64,000 bases of DNA from Microvirga sp. ACRRW (GTDB lineage Bacteria; Pseudomonadota; Alphaproteobacteria; Rhizobiales; Beijerinckiaceae). The translations under genes were made by a program, and so were the position numbers. Under the pieces are notes generated by a model that did not search any database, was not told the origin of the DNA, and saw only the letters and a list, made by a program, of their open reading frames with translations. Within the stretch, counting starts at the first letter, position 1; every line of letters starts with the position of its first letter. Below, one piece after another: positions 19,495 to 29,847 of this stretch. Location of the stretch: assembly GCF_022346925.1 (NCBI RefSeq), contig NZ_JAKRNJ010000003.1:62001-126000 (forward strand), written 5' to 3'.

Positions 19495-21102
19495 TTATAA
19501 AGGATTGGCGCTTTGTTTTCGACGTACAATCAAGGCCATTAAGCAGATCACAAGCGTGGCCGTCAAAGAAAAGCTTCGTACTTGTGAGGATTTAGCGCCC
19601 GAAAGCGCAACCGGTAGAGTCGCATCAATGACCCCATCAACTCCAAGTGGAAGACTATCCACAATTCGGCCGTAAGGATCGACGACGCCTGAGATTCCCG
19701 TATTGGCGGCTCTCACCAGAGGCAGGCCTTCCTCTACGGCACGCAGTCGGGCCTGGGCGAAGTGCTGATAGGGGCCTGTTGTCTGCCCGAACCAGCCGTC
19801 GTTGGTAACGTTGAGGATCAAGCTTGGGCGCGGTCCTTCGGGCAGGACCTCGCCGGGAAAGATCGCCTCGTAGCAGATCGTGGCAGCCACCGGTGGAAGA
19901 CCGGGAATGCTCAAGGGCTTGCGCCTGTCGCTCGGCTCGAAGCCGCCCGGGATATGCACGAACTGGCGCAGGCCCACGGCCCGGATCAGCTCATCCAGGA
20001 ATTTCGGCACGTATTCGCCGAATGGCACGAGATGCACCTTGTCATAGGCACCGAGGATGGTGCCGCGGTCGTCGATGACCTGAATGGCGTTGAAGAACTT
20101 GCCGACTTCCTCGCCCGGCAGGGGAGCGTCCATGCGGGCTGCGCCCGTGATCAGCACGGAGCCGGGCTCCAGCAGGCCGCCGATCTGGGCGAGCGAGGCC
20201 GGATCGCGATGAAGCAGGAACGGGAAGGCGGATTCCGGCCAGATAATATGGGTACTATCCGTATGCGTCCTGCCGTCGCGGCCGGGGCTGGCGCTCAGGC
20301 TCAGATAGCGCCGCATGATCGCGTCGCGGTTGCGCGGATTGAACTTGGCATCCTGCGGGAGATTCGGCTGCATGATGCGAAGGCGCACGTTCTCGACCGT
20401 GGCGACAGGCTCAGGTGGGACGCGCCAGATGCCGAAAGCGGCCATGGCCACGAGCAGGCCTGCCGCGATGCCGGGCGTTGCCCAACGTGCGCGCGCGGTG
20501 CGGCCCGTGACGATCAGCGCAGGCGAAGCACAGATGGCGATGGCGAGGAAGCATAGGCCGTAAAGCCCGATGAGCGAGGCGCTCTGCATGAGCCAGATGT
20601 TCTGGCCGAGCGCCATGCCTGGGTTGTTCCAGGGGAAGCCGGTGAAGAGATGGCCCCGCAGCCACTCGCTGATCGTCAACCCAAAGGCGAGAGCAAGGAT
20701 GCGTGAGGCATCAGGAAGCCAGAGCAGGCGCGCGAGCGCGAAGCCGAACGCGGTGAAGAAGGCGAGAAGCGCCGGAAGCCCCAGGACACCGAAGGGCAGG
20801 GCCCAGGCGAATTGGTCGGCCTCCACGAGAAAGGCCGCACCGAGCCACCAGAGCCCGGCCACGAAATAGCCGAAGCCCCAGAACCAGCCGATCATCGCCG
20901 CCGATTTGAGGGACGAGCGAAGGGGGATGCCGCTCTTCGCGGTCCCGTCGATGAGCCAGACAGCGAGAACGAGCGACAGGGCCAGTGCCGGCAGGAAACC
21001 GAAAGGCGGCATGGCGAGCGCCCCGAGCGCACCCGCCGCAAAGCTCAAAGTCCAGCGGCGCCATCCTCTGGCGAGGATGACGCGATCGGCAAGAGCGATC
21101 AT
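19495..21102 (-). CDS. lnt: apolipoprotein N-acyltransferase
   Basis: 535 residues. Last step of lipoprotein maturation in the inner membrane. The N-terminal half (about 10-225) has six to seven hydrophobic spans; the nitrilase domain (about 235-505) carries the triad Glu290 (WPESAFPF), Lys355 (YDKVHLVPFGEYVP) and Cys410 (ICYEAIFPGEV). A final span near residues 510-530 anchors the C-terminus. Start overlaps the corC stop by 4 bases. Confidence 0.96.
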   Translation of the reverse strand: MIALADRVILARGWRRWTLSFAAGALGALAMPPFGFLPALALSLVLAVWLIDGTAKSGIPLRSSLKSAAMIGWFWGFGYFVAGLWWLGAAFLVEADQFAWALPFGVLGLPALLAFFTAFGFALARLLWLPDASRILALAFGLTISEWLRGHLFTGFPWNNPGMALGQNIWLMQSASLIGLYGLCFLAIAICASPALIVTGRTARARWATPGIAAGLLVAMAAFGIWRVPPEPVATVENVRLRIMQPNLPQDAKFNPRNRDAIMRRYLSLSASPGRDGRTHTDSTHIIWPESAFPFLLHRDPASLAQIGGLLEPGSVLITGAARMDAPLPGEEVGKFFNAIQVIDDRGTILGAYDKVHLVPFGEYVPKFLDELIRAVGLRQFVHIPGGFEPSDRRKPLSIPGLPPVAATICYEAIFPGEVLPEGPRPSLILNVTNDGWFGQTTGPYQHFAQARLRAVEEGLPLVRAANTGISGVVDPYGRIVDSLPLGVDGVIDATLPVALSGAKSSQVRSFSLTATLVICLMALIVRRKQSANPL

Positions 21103-22124
21103 TCCGCCGCAGCGCTTTCAGCGCGCGGGGCGGAGGTTTCCACTTCGACTTCGGTGGAGATGGTGCGCTGGAGGATGCGCAGGCGCTTCACCCGGCGCGG
21201 GTCGGCGTCGAGAACCTCGAATTCGAGGCCTTTCGGCCCTTCGATCACCTCGCTGCGCGAGGGCACGCGACCGGCGAGCGTCACGATGAAGCCGCCGATG
21301 GTGTCGATGTCCTCGGCACCTTCCTCGCCGGAGAGATCGACGCCTAGCGTCTCCGTCACCTCGTCGAGGCTCGCGCGGGCATCGGCGACATAGGTGCCGT
21401 CCGCGGCCTTCGTGACGGTGACCTCTTCGTCCTCGTCATGCTCGTCCTCGATGTCGCCCACCACCATTTCGACCAGGTCCTCGATGGAGACGAGGCCGTC
21501 CGTGCCGCCGTATTCGTCGATCACGAGAGCCATGTGGGTGCGGGTCGCCTGCATGCGCACCAGCAAATCGATGGCCGGCATGGAGCGCGGCACGAAGAGC
21601 ACGGGGCGCAGGATGTTGGCGTCGGCGAGCATCATGGACAGGTCGATCTGGCCGAGGCTCGGCGGAGGCGTGTCATCGCTCGAGCCGCCTTCCGAGGCGC
21701 CGCTGTCGGCGCGCATGGCGATGAAATCGAGGAAGTCCCGGATGTGGACCATGCCCTTCGGGTCGTCGAGGGTCTCGCCATAGACCGGCAGGCGGGAATG
21801 GCCGGCTGTGCGGAAAAGGTTCAGGAGTTCGCCGAGATTGGTATCGGCGGCGACCGATACGATATCGGCGCGGGGCACCATCACGTCCTCCACCCGGATG
21901 CGGTGGAAGGAGAGCACGTTCTTGAGCATCGCCCGTTCCCGGGGCGAGAAGTCCGTGTCCTCGACGGAAGTTTCCTCGAGGGCGTCCTCGAGATCGTGGC
22001 GGATGGAATCGCGCGGCTTCAGGCCCAAGCGCGTGAGAACACGTTCATACCAATGTTCTCGTGGGATTTCTTCGTCCGAGGCAAGCCGGACAGGACGTTC
22101 GTTACGACTTCGATCTTCGTTCAT
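21099..22124 (-). CDS. corC: hemolysin/CorC-family CBS-domain protein
   Basis: 341 residues, soluble. Two CBS domains (about 75-140 and 165-220: VMVPRADIVSVAADTNLGEL; VPRSMPAIDLLVRMQATRTHMALVIDEYGGTDG) and a C-terminal CorC_HlyC transporter-associated domain (about 240-320). No membrane spans, so it is the CorC/YbeX type. Between ybeY and lnt, the usual order. Associated in other bacteria with magnesium/cobalt efflux. Confidence 0.93.
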   Translation of the reverse strand: MNEDRSRNERPVRLASDEEIPREHWYERVLTRLGLKPRDSIRHDLEDALEETSVEDTDFSPRERAMLKNVLSFHRIRVEDVMVPRADIVSVAADTNLGELLNLFRTAGHSRLPVYGETLDDPKGMVHIRDFLDFIAMRADSGASEGGSSDDTPPPSLGQIDLSMMLADANILRPVLFVPRSMPAIDLLVRMQATRTHMALVIDEYGGTDGLVSIEDLVEMVVGDIEDEHDEDEEVTVTKAADGTYVADARASLDEVTETLGVDLSGEEGAEDIDTIGGFIVTLAGRVPSRSEVIEGPKGLEFEVLDADPRRVKRLRILQRTISTEVEVETSAPRAESAAAE

Positions 22125-22157
22125 ATCAGTGTGAGCTTCAGCGCAAACGTTTCGCGT

Positions 22158-22634
22158 CTACGCTGCCATATCGCGATAGGGATCGGCGATGCCAAGGGTG
22201 GCCAGCGCCTTCACCTCGAGAGCTTCCATGATTTCCGCTTCCGCCTCGGTTTCGTGGTCGTAGCCGAGAAGGTGCAGAACGCCATGGACGATCAAATGGG
22301 CAAAATGATGCGCAAACTCCTTGGATTCCTCCTTGGATTCGCGCACCAGCGTTTCATACGCTAAAGCAATATCGCCCAAATAGCGAGGGCCTGTTGCGCC
22401 GGGCTGCTCGGGAGACGGGAAGGACAGCACATTGGTGGGCTTGTCCTTGTTCCGCCAGGTCCGGTTTAGCTCCTGCACCTGAGCATCGTCGGCGAGCATC
22501 ACGCTCGCCTCGAATTCCCCAGCGGCCTCATAGGTGACGGCCAAGGCTGCCGAGGCGGCCTTCTGGGCAAGAGTCTCCACGTTGGGAAGCGTCTCCCAAT
22601 CGCCCGCCTCGATCATGATGTCGAGCTCGATCAC
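22158..22634 (-). CDS. ybeY: endoribonuclease YbeY
   Basis: 158 residues. Metal-dependent RNase for 16S rRNA 3'-end maturation and ribosome quality control. Zinc motif HGVLHLLGYDH with His117, His121 and His127. Also LNRTWRNKDKPTNVLSFP, standard for the family. The start overlaps the phoH stop by 4 bases. Confidence 0.96.
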   Translation of the reverse strand: MIELDIMIEAGDWETLPNVETLAQKAASAALAVTYEAAGEFEASVMLADDAQVQELNRTWRNKDKPTNVLSFPSPEQPGATGPRYLGDIALAYETLVRESKEESKEFAHHFAHLIVHGVLHLLGYDHETEAEAEIMEALEVKALATLGIADPYRDMAA

Positions 22635-23725
22635 AGCCTTCTGTCCCGTTCGCGGTAGGAGGTTTCCTGTGGCGGGTTGTTGCGGAAGTCGGTGTCGTAG
22701 GCCGAGACGATGCGGCGCACGAGATCGTGGCGCACCACGTCCGCTTCCTTGAAGGTGACGCGGGAAATGCCCTCGACGCCGTTGAGGATACGCACCGCCT
22801 CCACGAGACCCGATTTCTGGCCCGGTGGCAGGTCGATCTGGGTCGGATCCCCTGTGATGATCATCCGCGAGCCTTCGCCGAGACGGGTCAGGAACATCTT
22901 CATCTGCATGGTGGTGGTGTTCTGCGCCTCGTCCAGCAGCACCAGGGCGTTGGTGAGCGTGCGCCCGCGCATGAAGGCCAAGGGCGCGATCTCGATCATG
23001 CCGGTCTGCAGGCCGCGATCCACGTGGCGCGCTTCCATGAAGTCGTAGAGCGCATCGTAGATCGGGCGAAGATAGGGATCGACCTTCTCGCGCATGTCGC
23101 CGGGCAGGAAGCCCAAGCGCTCGCCCGCTTCCACAGCCGGGCGCGAGATGATGAGGCGGTCCACCTGCCCCGCTTCGAGCAGCGAGACGGCATAGCCGAC
23201 CGCAAGCCAGGTCTTGCCGGTGCCGGCGGGGCCTTCGGCAAAGACCAGCTCATTCGATTTGAGCGCCTTGATGTAGTCATTCTGCGCCGCGTTGCGGGCG
23301 CGCACGGGGCCACGCTTGCGGGTGGCGATCTGGTCGAAGGTGGTCAGGCCCGGAGCGGGCGCTTCTTCCGGAGAGAACAGCGAGCCCTGCAAGGTGGCTT
23401 CCTGAATGGTACCGTCCACATCCCCGGGACCGAGTGCCCCGCCCTGACGCGCGCGGTCGTAAAGTCCTTCCAGAACGCGCCGCGCCATCTCGGAGGCTTC
23501 GGGCGCGCCTTTCACGGTCACCCGGTTGCCGTTGGCAACGGCAGCCACGTTCAGGCGACGCTCCAGGTGAGCGAGGTTCTGGTCGTATTGCCCGAAAACA
23601 AGGCTGGCGAGGCGGTTGTCGTCGAAAGTGAGGATGATTTCAGCCTCTTCCTCGACGCCAGGATGCAAGGTGCTGGGGGATCTGCCCTTTTGCGCTCGTG
23701 CGGTCGCGTTGTCCGCTGGCCTCAA
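22631..23725 (-). CDS. phoH: PhoH-family ATPase
   Basis: 364 residues; TTG start with GGAG 6 bases upstream. N-terminal KH-like region (about 45-95), then an ATPase of the helicase superfamily 1 type: Walker A GPAGTGKT (165-172), Walker B NALVLLDEAQNT, and SRMIITGDPTQIDLP. PhoH/YbeZ works with YbeY in RNA processing. First gene of phoH-ybeY-corC-lnt. Confidence 0.95.
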   Translation of the reverse strand: MRPADNATARAQKGRSPSTLHPGVEEEAEIILTFDDNRLASLVFGQYDQNLAHLERRLNVAAVANGNRVTVKGAPEASEMARRVLEGLYDRARQGGALGPGDVDGTIQEATLQGSLFSPEEAPAPGLTTFDQIATRKRGPVRARNAAQNDYIKALKSNELVFAEGPAGTGKTWLAVGYAVSLLEAGQVDRLIISRPAVEAGERLGFLPGDMREKVDPYLRPIYDALYDFMEARHVDRGLQTGMIEIAPLAFMRGRTLTNALVLLDEAQNTTTMQMKMFLTRLGEGSRMIITGDPTQIDLPPGQKSGLVEAVRILNGVEGISRVTFKEADVVRHDLVRRIVSAYDTDFRNNPPQETSYRERDRRL

Positions 23726-23786
23726 ATGCCTCTCCTTTGTGTTCGCTGCGGGTGCAGCGAAGGAAACTCTCCAGAGCGGAGAAGGT

Positions 23787-25145
<1,359 letters not shown>

Positions 25146-25237
25146 GAGATCGGCCTGTCTGCTTGGTCGGAGAGATCAGGCCGCCCTTTTAAGCCTTTTG
25201 TGTCGCCAAGAGAATAGCGGCTGTTTGGCTCGTTTAT

Positions 25238-25345
25238 CTCGTCATCCCGGGGCCGCATCGCGGAACCCGGGATCGCGTGCCGAGAAAGGCGCCCCATCCT
25301 GCAAACGATCCCGGCTCTTCGCTGCGCTTCGTCCGGGATGACGAG
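25238..25345. repeat. 108-bp inverted-repeat element
   Basis: Perfect 13-bp ends (25238-25250 and 25333-25345), starting CTCGTCATCCCGG. The inside is GC-rich and partly self-complementary (GGAACCCGGGATC; GATCCCGGCTC). It fills the gap between the GST gene and miaB. Elements beginning with this GTCATCCCGG end are dispersed in many alphaproteobacterial genomes. Confidence 0.75.
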
Positions 25346-25348
25346 TTT

Positions 25349-26032
25349 TTAATCGCGAAACGCGCCCTCGACCGGCGCGGACAGCTCGCGGTCCGCCTGA
25401 AGGATCTCTTCGATCACTTGCGCAAAGGCCGGGCGCTCGGACAATCGGACGTACCAAGCAGCGAGAGCGGGAGTGGCCTTCAATGATGGGCCTCCGAGGC
25501 GGCGGACCCAGAACACGGCCATGAAGGCGGCGATGTCGGCTGCGGAGAACGCGCCGCACAGGAAGGATTTTCCCGAGAATTCCTCGTTCAGCTTCGCGAA
25601 ATGGCCTGCGATGAGAGGCTCGGCCTCCTTCGCCTTCGCCTCGTTGGCGAGAAAGCGCGGATCGTCCGCCGCATGCGGCTCGGTCCGGTGCATCAGGGCG
25701 CGAAAGGCGGAGAGCATCACCTCGTCGGCGAAGAGGTCGAGGAGCCGGCAGCGGGCGCGCTCCTTCGGGTTCTGCGGGTAGAGGGCGGGCACGGGATAGG
25801 CGTCTTCCAGATATTCCAGGATCACAGTGGAATCGTAGAGCGTCAGGTCGCCATCGATGAGAACAGGTACCTGTCCCTTGGGATTGGCGGCGAGCACCGC
25901 AGGGTCCTTCGGATGATAGCCCCTGGTCTGGCTGAACGGCACCTGGACCCGCTCGAAGGGAAGCCCCTTCTCGTGAAGGGCGATTTCCACTTTGCGCGAA
26001 AAGAGGCTGAGCGGTCCGGAATAGAGCTTCAT
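25349..26032 (-). CDS. glutathione S-transferase family protein
   Basis: 227 residues from the ATG at 26032 (MKLYSGPLSLFSRKVEIAL). N-terminal thioredoxin-like domain (1-80) with NPKGQVPVLIDGDLTLYDSTVILEYLED split over the cis-Pro and Glu/Ser glutathione-binding loop, and an all-helical C-terminal domain. Ser8 or Ser12 could activate glutathione. Substrate is not predictable. Confidence 0.92.
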   Translation of the reverse strand: MKLYSGPLSLFSRKVEIALHEKGLPFERVQVPFSQTRGYHPKDPAVLAANPKGQVPVLIDGDLTLYDSTVILEYLEDAYPVPALYPQNPKERARCRLLDLFADEVMLSAFRALMHRTEPHAADDPRFLANEAKAKEAEPLIAGHFAKLNEEFSGKSFLCGAFSAADIAAFMAVFWVRRLGGPSLKATPALAAWYVRLSERPAFAQVIEEILQADRELSAPVEGAFRD

Positions 26033-26057
26033 CGTCGATCCTTCGGAGGCGAGCCGA

Positions 26058-26276
26058 TCAGAGGACCAGCTTGGCATCCGCATTCAAGCCTTCCACATCC
26101 GCTCGCGACAAGCCGATATCGGCGAGATCGCGATCATTGAATGTGTACAGGGCCCGGCTGGTCGAGCGCCTGTCGAGCCAGGCTTCGGCCTTCAGGAGAT
26201 AATCCATGAAGGTGGTTTTCTTTTCCGGCTTGGCGGCGATGAACCCAAGATTTACTGTGGCGTATCCGGTTGCCAT
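26058..26276 (-). CDS. DUF1127 small protein
   Basis: 72 residues from the ATG at 26276. The C-terminal half (about 33-65) is a DUF1127/YjiS-like motif: ALYTFNDRDLADIGLSRADV. Such small, Arg-rich proteins are common in alphaproteobacteria; some affect RNA turnover and phosphate or carbon metabolism. Divergent from a LysR gene, with an inverted repeat between them. Confidence 0.88.
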   Translation of the reverse strand: MATGYATVNLGFIAAKPEKKTTFMDYLLKAEAWLDRRSTSRALYTFNDRDLADIGLSRADVEGLNADAKLVL

Positions 26277-26357
26277 GGCTGGCCTCCATCGAGAGCGTTT
26301 ATCTGATGGTAAAAGTGCTCCTGGGAGGTCTCTGAAGCAAACGGGAAGTTCTTGCGT

Positions 26358-26382
26358 TTTGCCCAAGCCTGACTTGGGCAAA
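26358..26382. promoter_or_regulatory. 10-bp inverted repeat between DUF1127 and LysR genes
   Basis: TTTGCCCAAG, 5 bases, CTTGGGCAAA: perfect dyad, containing a T-N11-A arrangement as in LysR operators. It is 17 bases before the LysR start and 82 before the DUF1127 start. Confidence 0.6.
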
Positions 26383-26398
26383 TCTGTGTGGTGAAACC

Positions 26399-27316
26399 AT
26401 GGTCCGCCGTCGCCTACCGCCGCTCAACGCCCTTCGCGCCTTCGAGGCCGCCGCCCGCCACCTGAGCTTCGAGAAGGCGGGCGACGAGATCGCCGTCACC
26501 GCCAGCGCCGTCGGCCAGCAGGTGAAGACGCTGGAGGGCTGGCTCGGCCGCCCGCTCTTCATGCGCCTGCCGGCCAAGGGCGTAACTCTCACCCCACTCG
26601 GCCAGCGCTACGCCGCGACTGTCACGGACATCCTCAACCGGCTCGATGAGGCGACCGCGCAGGTCCTCAAGCCCGAGAACCCGCATGTGGTCACCGTCAG
26701 CGCCATGCCGAGCCTTGCCACGAACTGGCTCATCCCGAGACTCGGCGCGTTCCGGGAGCGCGAGCCCGAAATCGACGTGCGCGTCTCGGTGTCGATGAAG
26801 CTCACGGATTTCGCCCGGGACGATGTGGATGTCGCGATCCGTTTCGGACGCGGGAATTACCAGGGCTTGAGGACGGACCTTTTGATGGAGGAGCATTTTT
26901 TCGCCGTCTGCAGCACCGCCCTGCTGAACGATCCCGACAAGCCTTTGCGGGAGCCCGGCGATCTGCGCCGTCATACGCTCATCCACGAGATCGCCGAGGG
27001 CATTCAGGATTATACGAACTGGGATACATGGCTTGCTGCCATCGGAGTGACGGGTATGGACACATCACGCGGCCCGCGCTTCACCCATACTTATCTTTGC
27101 CTTCAGGCGGCGGCAGCCGGGCAGGGAGTCGCGCTCGCCACCAGCGCGCTCATCGGCGACCACCTGTCGGCGGGCCGTCTCGTGAGACCTTTCCCGCATC
27201 AGGTGAGAGGCAGCTATCAGTATTATATCGTCTGCCCCGAAGACACGGCTGACCGCCCTGCCATCGCGGCCTTCCGCACATGGCTCATGGATGAGGCTCG
27301 CGCGCAGACGGCATGA
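26399..27316 (+). CDS. LysR-family regulator, GcvA-like
   Basis: 305 residues. Winged HTH (about 5-65: PPLNALRAFEAAARHLSFEKAGDE, split here by the family pattern, then AVGQQVKTLEGWLG) and a periplasmic-binding-like effector domain (about 90-295). The opening RRRLPPLNALRAFEA and the VDVAIRFGRGNYQGL segment are typical of the GcvA/AmpR subgroup. Divergent from the DUF1127 gene; likely binds the dyad at 26358-26382. Effector unknown. Confidence 0.92.
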   Translation: MVRRRLPPLNALRAFEAAARHLSFEKAGDEIAVTASAVGQQVKTLEGWLGRPLFMRLPAKGVTLTPLGQRYAATVTDILNRLDEATAQVLKPENPHVVTVSAMPSLATNWLIPRLGAFREREPEIDVRVSVSMKLTDFARDDVDVAIRFGRGNYQGLRTDLLMEEHFFAVCSTALLNDPDKPLREPGDLRRHTLIHEIAEGIQDYTNWDTWLAAIGVTGMDTSRGPRFTHTYLCLQAAAAGQGVALATSALIGDHLSAGRLVRPFPHQVRGSYQYYIVCPEDTADRPAIAAFRTWLMDEARAQTA

Positions 27317-27325
27317 GGGCTTACG

Positions 27326-28093
27326 TCAAGCCGCTTTCAGCGCCTTGCGCACCGCGCTCTCGGCGGCGGCGGTGGCTTCCTTGCGATTGCCGTTGAAGGG
27401 GATCGGCTCGCCCCAGGTCACCACCACGTCGATGGGGTGGCCTTTGACGAACAAGGCGAGATGAGGTGCGAGGTCCATGTCGCCATACCAGGCGATGGTG
27501 GGCCGCTCGCGGCGCGTGATGGGAAGGCCGTTGCGGCGCGTATAGGCGATCGCGAGCGGCTGCAGGAAAACCTGTTCGACGCTGTCGTGCATGAGCGCCG
27601 CCTGCGCGCCGCCGACGAGCGAGGATCGGAAGGGCAGAAGCCGGTTGCCGTCGCTCGTGGTGCCCTCCGCAAAGAGTACGATCACCTCGCCTTTGACGAG
27701 ACGATGAGCGAGCGCATCGTTCACTTCCGCCGTGGCCTTGCGGCGCTGGCGATCGATGAAGACGGAACGCTGCAATTTCGCGAGCAATCCCACCACCGGC
27801 CAGCCTTCGATTTCCGATTTCGCGATGAAGGAAAGCGGATGCACCGAGCCGATGACGGGAATGTCGAGCCAGGAGACATGATTGGCGACGACGAGTGTCG
27901 GCGCGTCGCCCGGCGGCGTGCCCTTCTCGATCACGCGCACATGGAAAAGTTTGAGCAGGATGCGATGAAACAGCACCGGAAGGTGATGCACGATGTCCCA
28001 ATGAAAGCGGATCGCCAGCATCTGCACGGGCACGAGCACGATGCTGCACACGAGCAGCACGAGCAGCTTCAGGCCAACGACGAGTTTCGTCAC
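27326..28093 (-). CDS. 1-acyl-sn-glycerol-3-phosphate acyltransferase (PlsC-like)
   Basis: 255 residues; GTG start overlapping the stop of the Fur-family gene (GTGA). N-terminal membrane segment (about 5-28). Catalytic NHVSWLD (HX4D) at about 71-77, then FIAKSEIEGWPVVG and the FAEGTTSDG substrate-binding block. Makes phosphatidic acid or a related lipid such as an ornithine lipid; the exact acceptor cannot be read from sequence. Confidence 0.9.
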   Translation of the reverse strand: MTKLVVGLKLLVLLVCSIVLVPVQMLAIRFHWDIVHHLPVLFHRILLKLFHVRVIEKGTPPGDAPTLVVANHVSWLDIPVIGSVHPLSFIAKSEIEGWPVVGLLAKLQRSVFIDRQRRKATAEVNDALAHRLVKGEVIVLFAEGTTSDGNRLLPFRSSLVGGAQAALMHDSVEQVFLQPLAIAYTRRNGLPITRRERPTIAWYGDMDLAPHLALFVKGHPIDVVVTWGEPIPFNGNRKEATAAAESAVRKALKAA

Positions 28094-28557
28094 GCCTCGT
28101 CCTTGTCGAGCGGCACCGCATAGAGTTCGAGCCGATGATAGACCACCTTGTAGCCGAGGCGCCTGGCGATCTCCGTCTGCAGCTGTTCGATCTCGTCCGA
28201 GTGAAATTCGATCACGTCGCCGGTCTCAAGATTGATGAGATGGTCGTGGTGCTCGCGCGCCGCCTGCTCGTAGCGCGAACGGCCGTCGCGAAAATCGAGC
28301 CGCTCCAGAATGCCTTCGGTCTCGAAGAGTTTGACCGTGCGATAGACGGTGGAGAGCGAGATGCGGTCATCCACCTCGACCGCGCGCCTGTGCAGCTCCA
28401 CCACATCGGGATGATCGGCGGCATCGTCGAGGATCTGCGCGATGATCTTCCGCTGGCCCGTCATGCGCAGGCTCTTGTCGCGGCAGGCACGCTCGATGGC
28501 GCCTGGGCGGCGGGATTTCGCAGTGCTGCTGGTCCGTACTGACAAGGTGAAAGCCAC
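28090..28557 (-). CDS. Fur/Mur-family metalloregulator
   Basis: 155 residues. Winged HTH (about 28-100: LRMTGQRKIIAQILDDAADHPDV; ISLSTVYRTVKLFETEGILERLDF) and a metal-binding dimerisation domain with EHHDHLINLETGDVIEF. In Hyphomicrobiales the Fur orthologue near this position is usually Mur, a manganese-responsive regulator; the sequence fits that group, but Fur cannot be excluded. Translationally coupled to plsC downstream; rimI and tsaB are upstream on the same strand. Confidence 0.92.
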   Translation of the reverse strand: MAFTLSVRTSSTAKSRRPGAIERACRDKSLRMTGQRKIIAQILDDAADHPDVVELHRRAVEVDDRISLSTVYRTVKLFETEGILERLDFRDGRSRYEQAAREHHDHLINLETGDVIEFHSDEIEQLQTEIARRLGYKVVYHRLELYAVPLDKDEA

Positions 28558-28593
28558 TCCTTGAGTGCTTATACGAGACTTGGCCGGGAGCGG

Positions 28594-29079
28594 CTATAGC
28601 CCAAGCGTCATGGTGAGCGCTGTCACCCGGTTGCCATCCGCCTTCTGGTAATATCCCGCGCGCCGTCCGGTTTCCTTGAAGCCGAAGCGGCGATAGAGGG
28701 CGAGCGCAGGTTCGTTGCCCTCCTCGACTTCCAGATGAACCGTCCGGACCGCCCGGCGAGACAGTTCGTCGAGATGGCGCTCGAGAAGCGGAATCGACAG
28801 GCCCTTACCCCGCGCTTCCGGTGCAATGGCGACGGTGAGGATCTCCGCCTCGTCGAGGACGATGCGCGATAGCACGAAGCCCACGGGCTTTGTCGCATTC
28901 CCAAGAAAAACCCCGTCACCCACCACGCCGCGCTCGCCGAGCAGGCGCTCGAATTCCAGAGGGCTCCAGGCGCGCGCGAAGGACGCGCCATGGATCGCCG
29001 ACAGGCGCGCGGCGGCATCCGTGCCCAGGGGATCGATGCGGGGGCCGCCCGGCTTCTTGAAGAGGTCGAAGAAGCTCAT
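28594..29079 (-). CDS. rimI: ribosomal protein alanine N-acetyltransferase-like GNAT
   Basis: 161 residues. GNAT fold with acetyl-CoA loop VAIAPEARGKGLSIPLLE and the RimI-type HLEVEEGNEPALALYRRFGF segment. Its start overlaps the stop of tsaB by 4 bases, the common tsaB-rimI pair. The substrate may be S18 or, as in many alphaproteobacteria, undefined. Confidence 0.93.
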   Translation of the reverse strand: MSFFDLFKKPGGPRIDPLGTDAAARLSAIHGASFARAWSPLEFERLLGERGVVGDGVFLGNATKPVGFVLSRIVLDEAEILTVAIAPEARGKGLSIPLLERHLDELSRRAVRTVHLEVEEGNEPALALYRRFGFKETGRRAGYYQKADGNRVTALTMTLGL

Positions 29080-29759
29080 TGGCGGGCGATGCGCGCCCTG
29101 TCCTGCGGCTTGGCGTCGGGATCGCGGAGATAGAGGGGCTTGGGCAGGGCCTGATTCGGGTCGGCAAGCGCTCCGAGGCGCGCCACCCAGGCGATGTCGG
29201 GGGCCAGCGGCATGTCGGTGACATGCGCATCGATGCCTTGCGCGCGGGCTTCGGCGGCCAGCATGGCGGCGGCCGATCCGCTGATCAGGAGGGGGCCGGA
29301 GCCGAGCACGCGGATCGCATCGCGATAGCTCATGAGGCTCGGCTGAATGATGGTGCGTCCGCCCGGCGCGATGGCCTGGATGTAGATATGCCCATGCTTG
29401 GCATCGACGGCGGCAGTGAACAGCCCGCGCCGCTCCTTCACCATGAGCGGAGCGAGGAACGCGGAGAGGGTGGCCACGCCCACCACCGGGATTCCGGCGG
29501 CAAGGCCGATGCCCCTGGCGGCCGAGATACCGACGCGCAGGCCCGTATAGCTGCCCGGCCCCACGGTCACGGCGACCCGGTCGAGGGTCTCGAAGCCGCC
29601 TTCCACCTGGGAAGCCACGCGGTCGATGAGCGGCAGCAGCGCCTCCGCATGGCCGCGCTCCATGGCAAGGGATTCGCTGGCCAGCGGCAAGTCATCGCCC
29701 GCCTGCCAGATGCAGGCCGAGCAGGCGCCGAGAGCGGTATCGATGGCAAGGACGCGCAA
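29076..29759 (-). CDS. tsaB: tRNA threonylcarbamoyladenosine biosynthesis protein TsaB
   Basis: 227 residues. ASKHA-fold partner of TsaD in t6A37 formation. Begins MRVLAIDTALGACSACIW, with VAVTVGPGSYTGLRVGISAARG near residue 63 as the family signature. It is the first gene of tsaB-rimI-fur-plsC, all overlapping or close. Confidence 0.95.
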   Translation of the reverse strand: MRVLAIDTALGACSACIWQAGDDLPLASESLAMERGHAEALLPLIDRVASQVEGGFETLDRVAVTVGPGSYTGLRVGISAARGIGLAAGIPVVGVATLSAFLAPLMVKERRGLFTAAVDAKHGHIYIQAIAPGGRTIIQPSLMSYRDAIRVLGSGPLLISGSAAAMLAAEARAQGIDAHVTDMPLAPDIAWVARLGALADPNQALPKPLYLRDPDAKPQDRARIARQ

Positions 29760-29800
29760 ATTCGTCTCCGTCAGGTCGTCGGTTTTCTTTAGCGCATTGC

Positions 29801-29826
29801 GCGAAAAAGTGGACCCCGGTTTTCGC
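29801..29826. repeat. REP-like palindromic element (copy B)
   Basis: GCGAAAA (29801-29807) pairs with TTTTCGC (29820-29826). Its reverse complement reads GCGAAAACCGGGGTCCACTT, matching the core of the element at 17700-17748. It sits upstream of tsaB, between tsaB and a small membrane protein gene. Confidence 0.7.
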
Positions 29827-29847
29827 AGGGCATCAGGAAGCGCTCCG

